The notes: a model not told the origin generated them from the letters alone. A DNA stretch of 64,000 nucleotides from Candidatus Methanoplasma termitum (GCF_000800805.1 NZ_CP010070.1:1178001-1242000); one strand, 5' to 3'; shown: positions 21,501 through 29,718, counted from the stretch's first letter. Numbers and translations: made by a program.

Positions 21501-21874
21501 ATCTCTTGCCATTGTGCATAGAATGTAACGCCGCTGTATCCGAGGAAGAACCTGTCTTCGTACGGTGTTGTAAAAGTATATCCAATCCCGCTGCCGTCGT
21601 CCTATGTGTTCCACCCTGTGAACACATAACCCGGGTTTGTCGGCAAAGGGTCGAAAAGCACTTGCGAAGCGTCTCGCCCCTGCTCAAAGACCGATCCGTT
21701 CGGAACAGCCCCCGAACCCCCATTAGCATCATAAGTCACTTCTGCCAAAGGAGATCCACTGCTTATTTGCGTATCAAATTGTATTGCGGTAAATGGTACC
21801 GCCACCATTATCAAAAACAATGCTATTATTGCTAGCGTAGAAAAACGCTCCTAAATTTCGGATCTCAACCTCAT
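9532..21874 (-). CDS. Giant adhesin-like surface protein with two in-frame TAG codons and one frameshift
   Basis: This would be a cell-surface protein of about 4,113 residues. From the ATG at 21874 (GGAGAGGGG Shine-Dalgarno 3-11 bases ahead) the frame reads MRLRSEI, TAG, ERFSTLAIIALFLIMVAVPF, a textbook signal peptide apart from the amber codon. A second TAG (codon 91) interrupts an InlB/Flg_new repeat: YVFTGWNT, TAG, DDGSGIGYTF. No TAA or TGA occurs before a one-base insertion near 14464 shifts the frame. The rest reads to a TAA at 9532. Order: signal peptide, InlB repeat, Gly-rich beta-helix (about 21,400-19,900), Ig-like regions, about 20 repeats of about 93 residues, five of about 85 residues, a stalk, a transmembrane helix (LLLWILIAIVLLIIIALLIW) and an RRKKEEEEEK tail. 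The gene may use pyrrolysine or may be decaying; the choice is open. Confidence 0.7.
10190..11465 (-). repeat. Five tandem coding repeats of about 255 bp
   Basis: A second repeat type lies between the long repeat array and the C-terminal stalk. Each unit of about 85 residues has the pattern TLTxxPxGAGTFxWSLPG, an aromatic-rich strand and a GYTFRFWEDAS or DYVFRWWNDAK core, ending TLTAYFLS. Units alternate between a WSLPG version and a YSVDGGASW version, so duplication probably occurred in pairs. Confidence 0.8.
11470..17050 (-). repeat. About 20 tandem coding repeats of about 280 bp
   Basis: The segment encodes about 20 copies of a module of about 93 residues that begins VTLVSSPTAANPAF-like, continues TQGGNVPYTVNPAGGxDFAV and TAPTTSGTSPVYTLQGWSG, and ends TFTALYYD. 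Several copies are almost identical at DNA level; for example 12805-13024 and 14197-14416 match over all 220 bases. That points to recent duplication or gene conversion, and to a risk of collapsed assembly. Confidence 0.85.
14464..14464 (-). other. One-base insertion (frameshift) in the giant surface protein gene
   Basis: In repeat copies at 13066 and 15030 the plus strand reads CGCGGGGTT or similar; here it reads CGCTGGGGTG, with one extra T. The insertion moves the reading frame from the N-terminal part (14465-21874) to the C-terminal part (9532-14463). Repeat spacing confirms it: homologous points at 14263 and 14828 are 565 bases apart, one more than two 282-base units. It may be a real mutation, a phase-variation event or an assembly error. 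Confidence 0.75.
21602..21604 (-). other. In-frame TAG (codon 91) in the giant surface protein gene
   Basis: The minus-strand TAG sits between GWNT and DDGSG of a recognisable InlB-type repeat and is exactly in frame with both sides (270 bases, 90 codons, from the ATG at 21874). In homologous repeats this position is a variable, solvent-exposed residue such as Ala, Lys or Glu. The flanking sequence shows no other damage. Confidence 0.8.
21851..21853 (-). other. In-frame TAG (codon 8) in the giant surface protein gene
   Basis: The minus-strand codon TAG follows seven sense codons (MRLRSEI) after the best start and precedes the hydrophobic core of the signal peptide. Without reading through it, the only starts left in this frame are a TTG at 21820 and an ATG at 21808, both of which would remove the basic N-region of the signal sequence. 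Confidence 0.75.
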
Positions 21875-21938
21875 GGTCCCCTCTCCAAGCTATAATAATC
21901 TTCAATTAGTTCCCCGCTGAAAGATTACTTATGATAAC

Positions 21939-21954
21939 ATATGTGCAAGCATAT
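21939..21954. promoter_or_regulatory. Possible operator upstream of the giant surface protein gene
   Basis: ATATG and CATAT arms form a 5-bp inverted repeat around a 6-base spacer, 65 bases ahead of the start at 21874. A long TATA-like tract (TATATATATAAAATATA on the minus strand, about 21,970-21,990) lies just upstream of it. The site is a candidate target for the neighbouring HxlR-type regulator; AT-rich DNA makes chance palindromes likely. Confidence 0.25.
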
Positions 21955-22089
21955 ATTAATATTGTGTATATTTTATATATATAATCAATCGAATTTCTAC
22001 ATATTAAAACAAAAGAAAAATAATTTTAATGGCTAAAAAAGGCACAGATAATGCTGCCCCCGTTCTTAGCAAAGAGACACAGAATCTGC

Positions 22090-22452
22090 TCACAGTTTGC
22101 AGCAACGGCAGTCCTGCGCCATGCAAACAGGATCCATGATCTTCCACTTCAATGCCCAATATTTTATTTGCTGTATGAATTCCACTAATTCTAACCCGGC
22201 GGGAGTGAGCGCATACTCACTTTTGATAGGAAATTGTGAAGAGTCCACTCTTTTTTCGATGAGTCCTTCAGATTCTAGCTCTTTTAGCCTCTCAGATAGC
22301 ACTTTTGGGGTTATGTCTCTCATGGCTTCTCTGATCTCGCAGAACCTCTTCCATTCGTTATCTTCATCCTTCCATAACTCTACAAGTATCAGTACTGTCC
22401 AGCGCTTTGCAACGTATTCCATCGTTCTGGACAGAGTGCACATCTTATACAT
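22090..22452 (-). CDS. HxlR-family winged-helix regulator
   Basis: This is a 120-residue DNA-binding protein of the HxlR/MarR-like family. The core reads VAKRWTVLILVELW, then ITPKVLSERLKELESEGLIEKR (recognition helix and start of the wing) and YALTPAGLELVEFIQQIKYWALKW, the usual HxlR C-terminal dimer helix. Cys-5 stands at the N-terminus as in many members, and the tail adds CMAQDCRCCKL with four more Cys residues, suggesting redox or metal sensing. It lies 215 bases upstream of the giant surface-protein gene on the same strand, making that gene a plausible target. Its own TATA-like box (TTTATAAATA on the minus strand, near 22,477-22,486) is about 25 bases ahead of the ATG. Confidence 0.88.
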   Translation of the reverse strand: MYKMCTLSRTMEYVAKRWTVLILVELWKDEDNEWKRFCEIREAMRDITPKVLSERLKELESEGLIEKRVDSSQFPIKSEYALTPAGLELVEFIQQIKYWALKWKIMDPVCMAQDCRCCKL

Positions 22453-22879
22453 GGTTGCAAATAAATACTCTCTCTATTTATAAATTGGGTATGAACTCTA
22501 ATTTTAAAGCTTTATATATTACCACTGAAAAATGGTGTTAAAAATCAAATAACACAATATTCTGAGCAAAAACAACCAAATTACCATCCGTCCTTTCAGA
22601 TTAACAGCCGTTCTCCATGCCGTTAGGCCTCTTATTTTTCAGCGTTTTTAACTGCACGGATTGGACGGAACAACGCAACTTTTTGCATCAAAAAAACAGC
22701 TTTTTTTAGAAGAGCCCAGATAAATTATTTTACTTATGTATAATTATGATTATATTATGTCTATATAGAAGAAAATCATAGCGGTAAACCCTCATCCTTC
22801 CGAATATGCTTTTATCGTGCGTCCCGCAATGCATAGAAATATAATTAACATTATATAATCAAAATTATATCTACTGTTG
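22453..22879. other. AT-rich intergenic region
   Basis: No gene is supported here. Next to 22452 is the TATA-like box of the HxlR gene; next to 22880 is ATATAATTAACATTATATAATC, a likely promoter for the ATPase gene. The middle is AT-rich, with a short GC-richer patch at about 22,600-22,670 that shows no open frame of note. Confidence 0.5.
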
Positions 22880-24283
22880 ATGTCATTCGTCGGACGCAAA
22901 GAAGAATCCCAGGAATTCGATGCTCGGTACAGATCAACCAATGCAGAACTCGTCATCCTATACGGCAGACGGCGTGTCGGAAAAACTGCGTTCCTGCAGC
23001 GATTCATGCAGGGAAAAAAGTCTTTCTTCTTCAGTGCGACCGAGTCGGAAGACAACGAACAGAGAGAAAGATTCAAACAGAAGATGTTGAATTTTGGCTT
23101 CGACGGCGAACCTTCTTTGCTCAACGATTGGGGAGGGATCTTCCGCAGTTTGATAAAGCTTAAAATGACGGGCAAGGCCTTGGTCGTTATCGATGAGTTC
23201 CAAAATCTGCTCAAAGGCAACCGGGAGATCGCTCCGATCATTCAGAAGATTTGGGACGAATTCCTTTCAAAAAAATACATCATGCTCGTGCTCTGCGAAA
23301 GCGCTGCGAATGTCATAGAGAACGAGGTCATTGAAGATAAAAAGTTCTTTCACATACATTCTGCCGCAGTAGTGAAAATGAAAGAATTGCCCTTCAAAGA
23401 AGTGATGAAGTTATTCCCGAAATATTCACTTAGCGAAAGGATTGTAGTTTACTCGGTGCTCGGCGGGGCGCCGTTCTATCTCAAACAGTTCTCCCCTTCC
23501 GTGAGCTTAGAAGAGAATCTCAAAAGGAGCATCCTTTCCCCCGGTGCGATCCTCTACAACGAAACGGAGTTCATTCTCAAACAGGACCTTCGCGAGACCG
23601 CTACATATAACACTATCCTCTCTGCTATTGCACACGGCTGCGAAAAGATGGTTGACATCTCTCAAAAAACAAAGATCATCCCGACAAAAGCAAATGTCTA
23701 TCTGAAGAATCTGATAGATCTAGGCATAGTTGTCAAAGAATACAGCATATTGGGGCCGGCTGAAAAGGCCACCGGTTTACACAACGGCGCCTATAGGATC
23801 GCGGACAACTTCTTCCGTTTCTGGTACAGGTTCGTGTATCCGAACATAGACCAGATAGAATTGGGCGAAACGGAACGCCTCGCAAAGGATATCTCTGAAC
23901 AAGTGAAAAATGAATATGCCTCAGCTTGCTTTGTTAGATTATGTATTGAGTACATAAGAGAACGTAACGCTGCGAACGATCTCCCTTTCGTTGCAAAGCG
24001 GGTGGGAAGGATATGGTGTAAAGAGTGCGCAGTAGATGTCGGGGCGACCGACGGGAAGACCTTGCTGATAGGCGAATGCAGGTGGTCGGACCAGCCGGTC
24101 GGCTTAGAGATACTGAGCGCAATGAGAGAAAAGGTCACAAAGACGAGAGAGCTCAGCGAAAAAGAGGACTACGTTCTGTGCCTTTTCTCCAAGTTTGGTT
24201 TCACGCAGGCACTGATCGACGAATCGAATGTGTCGAACATCAACCTCTTTGACGCCGTAAGCATGTTCGATACCACCCTATAG
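22880..24283 (+). CDS. Archaeal AAA-type ATPase with C-terminal DUF234 domain
   Basis: This protein of 467 residues belongs to the COG1672 group of archaeal ATPases. Residues 1-200 form the P-loop ATPase with Walker A GRRRVGKTAF, Walker B ALVVIDEFQN and sensor ALCESA-like LVLCESAANV. A winged-helix segment follows, and the C-terminal DUF234 part has DVGATDGKTLLIGECRWS, which looks like the D...ExK-type core of a PD-(D/E)xK nuclease with Arg in place of Lys. The start at ATG 22880 is preferred over TTG 22877. The gene ends in TAG, rare in this window. Such ATPases are often lineage-variable and associated with mobile regions; their role is unknown. Confidence 0.85.
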   Translation: MSFVGRKEESQEFDARYRSTNAELVILYGRRRVGKTAFLQRFMQGKKSFFFSATESEDNEQRERFKQKMLNFGFDGEPSLLNDWGGIFRSLIKLKMTGKALVVIDEFQNLLKGNREIAPIIQKIWDEFLSKKYIMLVLCESAANVIENEVIEDKKFFHIHSAAVVKMKELPFKEVMKLFPKYSLSERIVVYSVLGGAPFYLKQFSPSVSLEENLKRSILSPGAILYNETEFILKQDLRETATYNTILSAIAHGCEKMVDISQKTKIIPTKANVYLKNLIDLGIVVKEYSILGPAEKATGLHNGAYRIADNFFRFWYRFVYPNIDQIELGETERLAKDISEQVKNEYASACFVRLCIEYIRERNAANDLPFVAKRVGRIWCKECAVDVGATDGKTLLIGECRWSDQPVGLEILSAMREKVTKTRELSEKEDYVLCLFSKFGFTQALIDESNVSNINLFDAVSMFDTTL

Positions 24284-24462
24284 CGTCCATCTGGCAACGG
24301 TACTATGCAACATCAATGATGGCTCAGAGAGCTCGCCGCTGTCTGCTTTTTGAGCTGTTTCCTTTGAAATGGAAAAACAAAGAGGAGACGATATCTGAGT
24401 TCTCCGGTCAATGTCTATTCGTAACCAAAACATAAATTACAGCAGACCCTATTGCTGAACAC

Positions 24463-25500
24463 ATGGACTCCCTCCAAGCCGCAAGATATCCTTTCCTCAG
24501 GGGTTCCGCCAAATACGCCGAGGCGAACCACACGGATATCGAGTCCTTGATATCTTCGCCTTCCTACGAGAACGCCAGGAAGAGGGGGCTGGAGCGCGTG
24601 CTCGGCGCAATATCCGATCATAAAGTGGGAGATGTCTCCCTGCTTCAGGAATATGATCGATTGATGGAGGTCCTCTCCTATCCTTATGCGAGGATGATAG
24701 TGTCCTGCATCAACGACAGATTCCTCACTAAAAGGTACGCTCTTGCCGAAGCGTCAAGGATGAATGAACTCCTTTCCAACGACCATGCTTCAGAGATGAT
24801 CGTTGCCGAGGACCTTGAAGTAAGGTCTACTGTCGACACGGAAGGCATGGTGCGCATGCACTTCTCCGATTACCTGAGGTTCTCCCACGTAATGAAAGCG
24901 GTGGAATGGAAACTCATAAACACCGATCTTAAGAACGGGTTCGTCCGCATAGAGCCGGATAAGTTCGACAGGCTCCTTCAGAACGCCCTTCAGGAAAGAA
25001 TTGAATCCGAGCTCCCCCTGAACGTCCCGGACGCGTTCAGGAAAGCTTTGAAGAAAGACATCGACCATGTTGCCGTCATCCTGTCGGAAACGAAGATGAA
25101 ACTTAGCCCGACTGGTGGCGAGGGGATGAATCCCGATTATCTCCCTCCCTGCATAAGGGCCATACTCGCAAGCGCACAGAACGGAGTGAATCTTCCCCAC
25201 AGTGCCAGATTCGCTCTCGTCTCATATCTTAACGCTTTGGGATTGACATATGAACAGATAATCGCATTGTTCTCACAGTCACCAGATTTCGACGAATCAA
25301 AATCAAGCTATCAGATCAAACACATAACCGGGGAGGAGAGGGGAAGAGAAGGGTACACCCCGCCGGAATGCGCGACCATGAAGACCAACGGCATATGCTT
25401 CGATCCCGATAATTTATGCTCAAGGGTCAACCACCCTCTTTCGTACTACCGAGCTAAATCCGACTTTGCAAAAAGAGATGAAAAAGAAGAGAAAAAGTAA
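24463..25500 (+). CDS. priL: DNA primase large subunit PriL
   Basis: PriL partners with the catalytic PriS subunit to make RNA/DNA primers for replication. The 345-residue length fits the archaeal protein. The C-terminal iron-sulphur domain shows four Cys ligands at residues 230 (LPPCIRA), 303 (PPECATMK), 312 (NGICFDP) and 319 (DNLCSRV), with the conserved HITG segment between the first and second. The N-terminal helical domain binds PriS. The start at 24463 (MDSLQAARYPFLRGS) matches the usual RYPFL motif near the N-terminus of the family. PriS is not adjacent; the neighbours are an ATPase of unknown role and a BRO-type protein. Confidence 0.9.
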   Translation: MDSLQAARYPFLRGSAKYAEANHTDIESLISSPSYENARKRGLERVLGAISDHKVGDVSLLQEYDRLMEVLSYPYARMIVSCINDRFLTKRYALAEASRMNELLSNDHASEMIVAEDLEVRSTVDTEGMVRMHFSDYLRFSHVMKAVEWKLINTDLKNGFVRIEPDKFDRLLQNALQERIESELPLNVPDAFRKALKKDIDHVAVILSETKMKLSPTGGEGMNPDYLPPCIRAILASAQNGVNLPHSARFALVSYLNALGLTYEQIIALFSQSPDFDESKSSYQIKHITGEERGREGYTPPECATMKTNGICFDPDNLCSRVNHPLSYYRAKSDFAKRDEKEEKK

Positions 25501-25764
25501 TCTGGCTCATCAGCATTTTTGTACTTTCGGGTACTTTCGGCCACCTCCCTGGAGAGATTAAATACTATCACCGCAGTGTATTATCAATCGGCACGGAAAC
25601 AGTTCAAAAAAACGGATTTGCGATAATATCATCGGTATTTTGATCGCGGCCGGAGCTGTGGGAAGCGACGCCGCCGATGAACCTGATGCGTTTCCCGGTA
25701 TGAGCCCCAAAAATGGGGTAGGATGTGTAACAATGAACATTAATAAAATACCGGGGTGACGCAA

Positions 25765-26622
25765 ATGGACGAGAGTAAGATACAATTATTTGAGAACAAG
25801 CGTGTCAGAACAGTTTGGAACGAAGAAGAACAGGAATGGTACTTTTCCATTGTTGATGTATGTGCTGTACTTACTGATCAGCCTACGCAACGCAATGCAA
25901 GCACCTATTGGGCCGTGTTGAAAAACCGCCTAAAAGAAGAGGGCGCTGATGAACTGCTTACGAATTGTAAGCAGTTGAAAATGCTCGCTGAAGATGGAAA
26001 AATGAGGTTGACCGATGTTGCCGACACCGAACAACTTTTACGTATAATCCAATCCCTCCCGTCGCCCAAAGCGGAGCCGTTCAAGCTCTGGCTGGCAGCG
26101 GTCGGAAAAGAAAGGATCGAAGAAGAGATCGATCCTGAACTCGCTTTCGAACGCGCCTTCGCAACGTATCTGAAGAAGGGTTACAGCCGCGAATGGATCT
26201 ACCAGAGGCTTCTTTCCATAAAAATACGGAACGAACTGACGGATGAATGGTGTGACCGTGGAATCAGAAAAGGAAGGGAGTTTGCCATCCTGACTGATGA
26301 TATCTCTAAAGCGTGGGCGGGGTTGACAACAAGAGAGTACAAAGATCTCAAGGGCCTCAAAAAAGAGAACCTGCGCGATAACATGACGAATCTTGAGCTT
26401 GTATTGAACATGCTTGCCGAATCTACAACAACTGAGATATCCAAAGAAAAAGAACCGGAGACATTCGAAGAGAACAGAGAGGTCGCACGTTGCGGCGGAG
26501 AAGTGGCAGGGATTGCAAGAAAAGAGGCTGAGAAACGTATTGGGAAGCCTGTGATCACTTCAAAGAACAACATTGATCCGCTTTTGCTGAATGCTAACGA
26601 GAAGGAGGAAAAGCCGCGATGA
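25765..26622 (+). CDS. BRO/antirepressor-family protein
   Basis: The N-terminal 110 residues form a Bro-N domain (IQLFENKRVRTVWNEEEQEW, FSIVDVCAVLTDQP, YWAVLKNRL, and the DVADTEQLLRIIQSLPSPKAEPFKLWLA core), a DNA-binding module of phage antirepressors and DinD-like proteins. The rest is helical and charged, without a domain I can name, and resembles the long form common in methanogens. An ATG at 25765 is preceded by GGGGTGA; the GTG at 25756 is the alternative start. The 264-base gap upstream holds no clear gene. The protein is probably of mobile-element origin, but no other phage gene is near. Confidence 0.8.
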   Translation: MDESKIQLFENKRVRTVWNEEEQEWYFSIVDVCAVLTDQPTQRNASTYWAVLKNRLKEEGADELLTNCKQLKMLAEDGKMRLTDVADTEQLLRIIQSLPSPKAEPFKLWLAAVGKERIEEEIDPELAFERAFATYLKKGYSREWIYQRLLSIKIRNELTDEWCDRGIRKGREFAILTDDISKAWAGLTTREYKDLKGLKKENLRDNMTNLELVLNMLAESTTTEISKEKEPETFEENREVARCGGEVAGIARKEAEKRIGKPVITSKNNIDPLLLNANEKEEKPR

Positions 26623-26653
26623 ATAATATCCATTAAAACAAAAAACGTGTCAG

Positions 26654-27292
26654 TTATTCTTTCTTAGAAAGATTCTGCCACGTAACAACACCTCTCTGGA
26701 TGGCCGTCAAGTTACCGACAACGGCGAACCAGATCAACATTATCTCCATCCAAGATATCGAATAGCCGGCTATATCGATCGCAGAGTATCCGACCAAGAT
26801 CATTATGAATTGTAATATCGGGAACAACGTGCTCAGAACTACTCTGTCCGCCCTTCCCAGCAACCCCGCATAAAGGCGCGGTGCGCCTACGGCCTGCGCC
26901 TGCGTTCCCATGTATGATGTGAGGAGAACACCCACAAGAGCCAGCAATCCTATGTATGGATTGCACCACGCACTGACCGCAACTCCGCCTATCATGAAGA
27001 CATCAGCATACCTGTCAAAGACGTGATCCAAATAGTCACCTTTGTTGGATGCTTTTCCGGCAAGCTTTGCCACTTTTCCGTCCAACGCATCAAAGTAACC
27101 GGAGATCAGAACAACAATCGCCCCGATTATCAGAAGGTAGTGGCGGTCATAGCTGAAATAGAACAGCAGGCCTGAAAGGAAAGCAAGGATCAAACCGCCC
27201 CATGAGATCATATTCGGATTGACATTGATCATCCTCTTTGCGACGGGCGTTAAAGCAAAGTCTGCCCTTTTCCTTTGCTCGTCTAGAACCAT
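26654..27292 (-). CDS. CDP-alcohol phosphatidyltransferase (archaetidylinositol phosphate synthase type)
   Basis: This integral membrane enzyme transfers a phosphoalcohol head group onto CDP-activated lipid. The family motif is visible as DALDGKVAKLAG followed by KGDYLDHVFDRYAD, giving the metal-binding D-x2-DG-x2-A-(K)-x8-G-x3-D-x3-D pattern. About six hydrophobic segments are spread over 212 residues. Sequence style fits archaeal archaetidylinositol phosphate synthase, which makes the precursor of archaetidylinositol from CDP-archaeol and inositol phosphate; the substrate is inferred from family. The start at 27292 overlaps the end of the kinase-like gene by 10 bases. The neighbouring PfkB kinase and the nearby inositol-phosphatase-type gene are consistent with a head-group route. 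Confidence 0.83.
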   Translation of the reverse strand: MVLDEQRKRADFALTPVAKRMINVNPNMISWGGLILAFLSGLLFYFSYDRHYLLIIGAIVVLISGYFDALDGKVAKLAGKASNKGDYLDHVFDRYADVFMIGGVAVSAWCNPYIGLLALVGVLLTSYMGTQAQAVGAPRLYAGLLGRADRVVLSTLFPILQFIMILVGYSAIDIAGYSISWMEIMLIWFAVVGNLTAIQRGVVTWQNLSKKE

Positions 27293-27810
27293 CCTTCTAA
27301 TTCCTCCGTCCAATCGACATTGCCAGGTCGGTATTTATCAATATTCCCTTTTATGATGTCCTCAACCTTGTCCGCAATAGCGGAAATGCCTTCGTTCGAA
27401 GAGTCCAATTCGCATACTGGCACATCGGCTTCGATCGATTCGCACAGTATGACGTCCAGGATCTCTGCCTGAACATTCTCCCTCACTTTGCCTTCGGAGT
27501 AACCGCGCGCACCGAGTCTTTCGGCCAATATCTCCGGCCTGCATCTCAACACAATGATCATGTCAGATTCAACGCAATGGGAGATGTGCCCCTCGATTAG
27601 GATCAGGTTCATTTTCCTGTGCTCCTCCAAAGAGATATCCAATGAATCGACGTCGACGCAGTATGTATCCCTTGCTTCGTCCTTCTCTTCAAGCAGCCCG
27701 TTCTCTCTGATGAATCCGTTAAGATCCAAAACCTCATAGCCCCTGCGCCTGAGCTCTTCCGCAAGTTGCGTCTTCCCTGTGCCAGGGGTCCCGGTTATTG
27801 AGATCATCAT
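27283..27810 (-). CDS. Adenylate kinase family protein (AK6/Fap7-like)
   Basis: A P-loop nucleotide kinase of 175 residues: Walker A is GTPGTGKT at the N-terminus (MMISITGTPGTGKTQL), followed by VLDLNGFIRENG and the LIEGHISH strand typical of the archaeal/eukaryotic AK6 (Fap7/hCINAP) family. LRCRPEILAERLGARGYSEGKVREN is the conserved LID-side helix. AK6 relatives act as adenylate kinases and, in eukaryotes and archaea, in maturation of the small ribosomal subunit through uS11. The start ATG at 27810 lies 4 bases after the TGA of the upstream PfkB gene. It ends in TAG and overlaps the next gene by 10 bases, so the three genes form one operon. Confidence 0.85.
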   Translation of the reverse strand: MMISITGTPGTGKTQLAEELRRRGYEVLDLNGFIRENGLLEEKDEARDTYCVDVDSLDISLEEHRKMNLILIEGHISHCVESDMIIVLRCRPEILAERLGARGYSEGKVRENVQAEILDVILCESIEADVPVCELDSSNEGISAIADKVEDIIKGNIDKYRPGNVDWTEELEGWF

Positions 27811-27814
27811 CTTA

Positions 27815-28729
27815 TCACAGATACCTGTCTGCACGGTGCAGGACATCTTCCCATCTCGGGATGTTGGTCAGAGCTCCCACTTTTTCCACAACGAACGAGG
27901 AGGTCGCCGATGCCAGGATCAGCGACCTGTGAACATCATATCCGTTGTACAGCCCACAGTAGAATCCCGCACGGAACGCATCTCCTGCCCCCGTGGCATC
28001 AACAAAAGCATTGCCTTTGACAACAGGGATGCTTACCTTTTCTCCTTTGATCTTTGCGGTGCTTCCCTTACTGCCCTCCGTGCGGACAACGAGATCCTTC
28101 TCCACTTCCATGACATCTTTTATCCCGAGATACTTCTCGATGGTCCTTGCTTCATATTCATTGCAGAACAGCGAGTCCGACAGCGGCAATGCCTTCTCGA
28201 ACTTCGCCTTGTCCCACATCTTATAGACCTCCTGCGCAGGGTCCACCGCAATGCTCGGGCCGCCGTTTATTGTTCCCATCACGGAGATGTAGTAATCCGG
28301 CTCCCCAGTACAAAAGTGGACGTAAGCCGACCTTGAAGCGTTACCGTTTAACAGACGATCCAGCTTGCTGGCACTTCCCTGCGGCCCTTGATAGAATATC
28401 ACTCTTTGAAGCAGTTCCGAGTCGTTCACAACCATTGCTTGGGATGTTTCATATTCATTTACGTGAACGAACTCATCCATTATGAGTCCGGATTCTTTCA
28501 TGTCATTCTCATATCTTACAGGAAAGTCCTGACCTACGAAAGCGCATATTGCGGTCGGCACGCCCAGTTTGGCAGCGGTCATTGCAATATTCGTTCCCGT
28601 CCCACCGAGGGTCGTGCTCTTTGAGATTACATCGACGGACTCATTTATCTCCGGGAATCTTTTGATCGCTATTATCTGATCGACCGTAACGTGGCCGTAC
28701 ACAGAGAGGAATGGTTTTGCGCCGCCCAT
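27815..28729 (-). CDS. PfkB-family sugar/nucleoside kinase
   Basis: This 304-residue kinase of the ribokinase/PfkB superfamily phosphorylates a sugar or nucleoside with ATP. The N-terminal substrate segment STTLGGTGTNIAMTAAKLG and the C-terminal catalytic FVDATGAGDAFRAGF (anion hole and base Asp) are both present. VRTEGSKGSTA lies at the ATP site. The family in methanogens includes broad-specificity nucleoside kinases as well as sugar kinases, so the substrate is not fixed by sequence. It is the first gene of the operon with AK6-like and CDP-alcohol transferase genes, and is divergent from the inositol-phosphatase-type gene 88 bases away. Confidence 0.88.
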   Translation of the reverse strand: MGGAKPFLSVYGHVTVDQIIAIKRFPEINESVDVISKSTTLGGTGTNIAMTAAKLGVPTAICAFVGQDFPVRYENDMKESGLIMDEFVHVNEYETSQAMVVNDSELLQRVIFYQGPQGSASKLDRLLNGNASRSAYVHFCTGEPDYYISVMGTINGGPSIAVDPAQEVYKMWDKAKFEKALPLSDSLFCNEYEARTIEKYLGIKDVMEVEKDLVVRTEGSKGSTAKIKGEKVSIPVVKGNAFVDATGAGDAFRAGFYCGLYNGYDVHRSLILASATSSFVVEKVGALTNIPRWEDVLHRADRYL

Positions 28730-28816
28730 ATGCCAGGTAGGGATTATGGATATTAATGATTTTATTATCTAAAAAGGAAAATAGCTTTTTATTCTACTAC
28801 TGAGTTAAATCAAGCA

Positions 28817-29656
28817 ATGACCCCACATACAGAAGTTTTGAAGAAATCTGCGCCAGATCTGTCTAAATTCGTATGCGAAGCGGTCGACATCGTTTCCCAA
28901 GCTGGCTCTCTTATATTGGAGATCCGATTGTTCAATATTGAGAGTAAAGGAACGAAAGAGAATTATGTCACCACCTCGGACATATACATCCAGAATTTTC
29001 TTGAGGAAAAACTTCTTGCCCTGCTGCCCGGAAGCGGTTTCGTCGGGGAGGAGGCCGCCCTTAAGGATGTTGTGTCCGAATACTGCTGGATCGTGGACCC
29101 AATCGATGGGACCGCCAACTACGCAAGAGGCATTCCTTTGAGCGTAGTGTCGGTCGCACTCATAAAGGACGATGTCCCGATAGTCGGGATCGTCTTCAAT
29201 CCTTATTTGGGCCAAATGTTCGTAGCCGAGAAAGGAAAGGGCGCATATCTGAACGGCGAAGCCATCCGTGTTTCGAACAAGGACTTCGGCACCGCCATGT
29301 TTTCGACCGCATGGAGCGCTTACAACAAGGACTGGGCTGACCGAAGCTTCAATATTTCAAAAAAAGTTCACAGCGAATGCGATGACATAAGACGGCTCGG
29401 AACCGCTGCATATGAGCTGTCGCTTTTGGCATCTGGCTCAATAGATATTTACTTTGAGATCGGACTTTACCCATGGGATTATATCGCCGCTTACGTGCTT
29501 GTCACCGAGGCCGGGGGCGTGATCGATTCTATCGACGGGGGCATCGATCATAAACATCAGTCCTCTGTGCTCGCAGCGAACGACCGAAAGAACTTCGACA
29601 GATTGAAACAGATCATCCTTGAGGAGCTGGGGGATTTCCGGATACCGCTGAATTGA
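28817..29656 (+). CDS. Inositol monophosphatase / fructose-1,6-bisphosphatase family enzyme
   Basis: This is a Mg2+-dependent, Li+-sensitive-type phosphatase of 279 residues. The metal ligands are seen in GEEAALKD, WIVDPIDGTANYARG (the DPIDGT signature) and the C-terminal PWDYIAAYVLVTEAGG. Archaeal members often hydrolyse both myo-inositol-1-phosphate and fructose-1,6-bisphosphate. The nearby CDP-alcohol transferase and PfkB genes make a role in inositol lipid head-group supply or sugar phosphate balance plausible. The ATG at 28817 is close to a TATA-like TTTTTATTC stretch at about 28,787, leaving a short leader. Confidence 0.9.
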   Translation: MTPHTEVLKKSAPDLSKFVCEAVDIVSQAGSLILEIRLFNIESKGTKENYVTTSDIYIQNFLEEKLLALLPGSGFVGEEAALKDVVSEYCWIVDPIDGTANYARGIPLSVVSVALIKDDVPIVGIVFNPYLGQMFVAEKGKGAYLNGEAIRVSNKDFGTAMFSTAWSAYNKDWADRSFNISKKVHSECDDIRRLGTAAYELSLLASGSIDIYFEIGLYPWDYIAAYVLVTEAGGVIDSIDGGIDHKHQSSVLAANDRKNFDRLKQIILEELGDFRIPLN

Positions 29657-29718
29657 GTGTGCCGCATTTTCCAACAATGCTTCTAACGATTATGCTGTTC
29701 ACTTCGACGTCTGATCGA

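Noticed and set aside
25600-25759. Minimal frame reading IIGILIAAGAVGSDAADEPD and ending at the BRO gene start
   Set aside because: It has no ATG or GTG start before the hydrophobic part and no match I recognise, so I could not support a gene.
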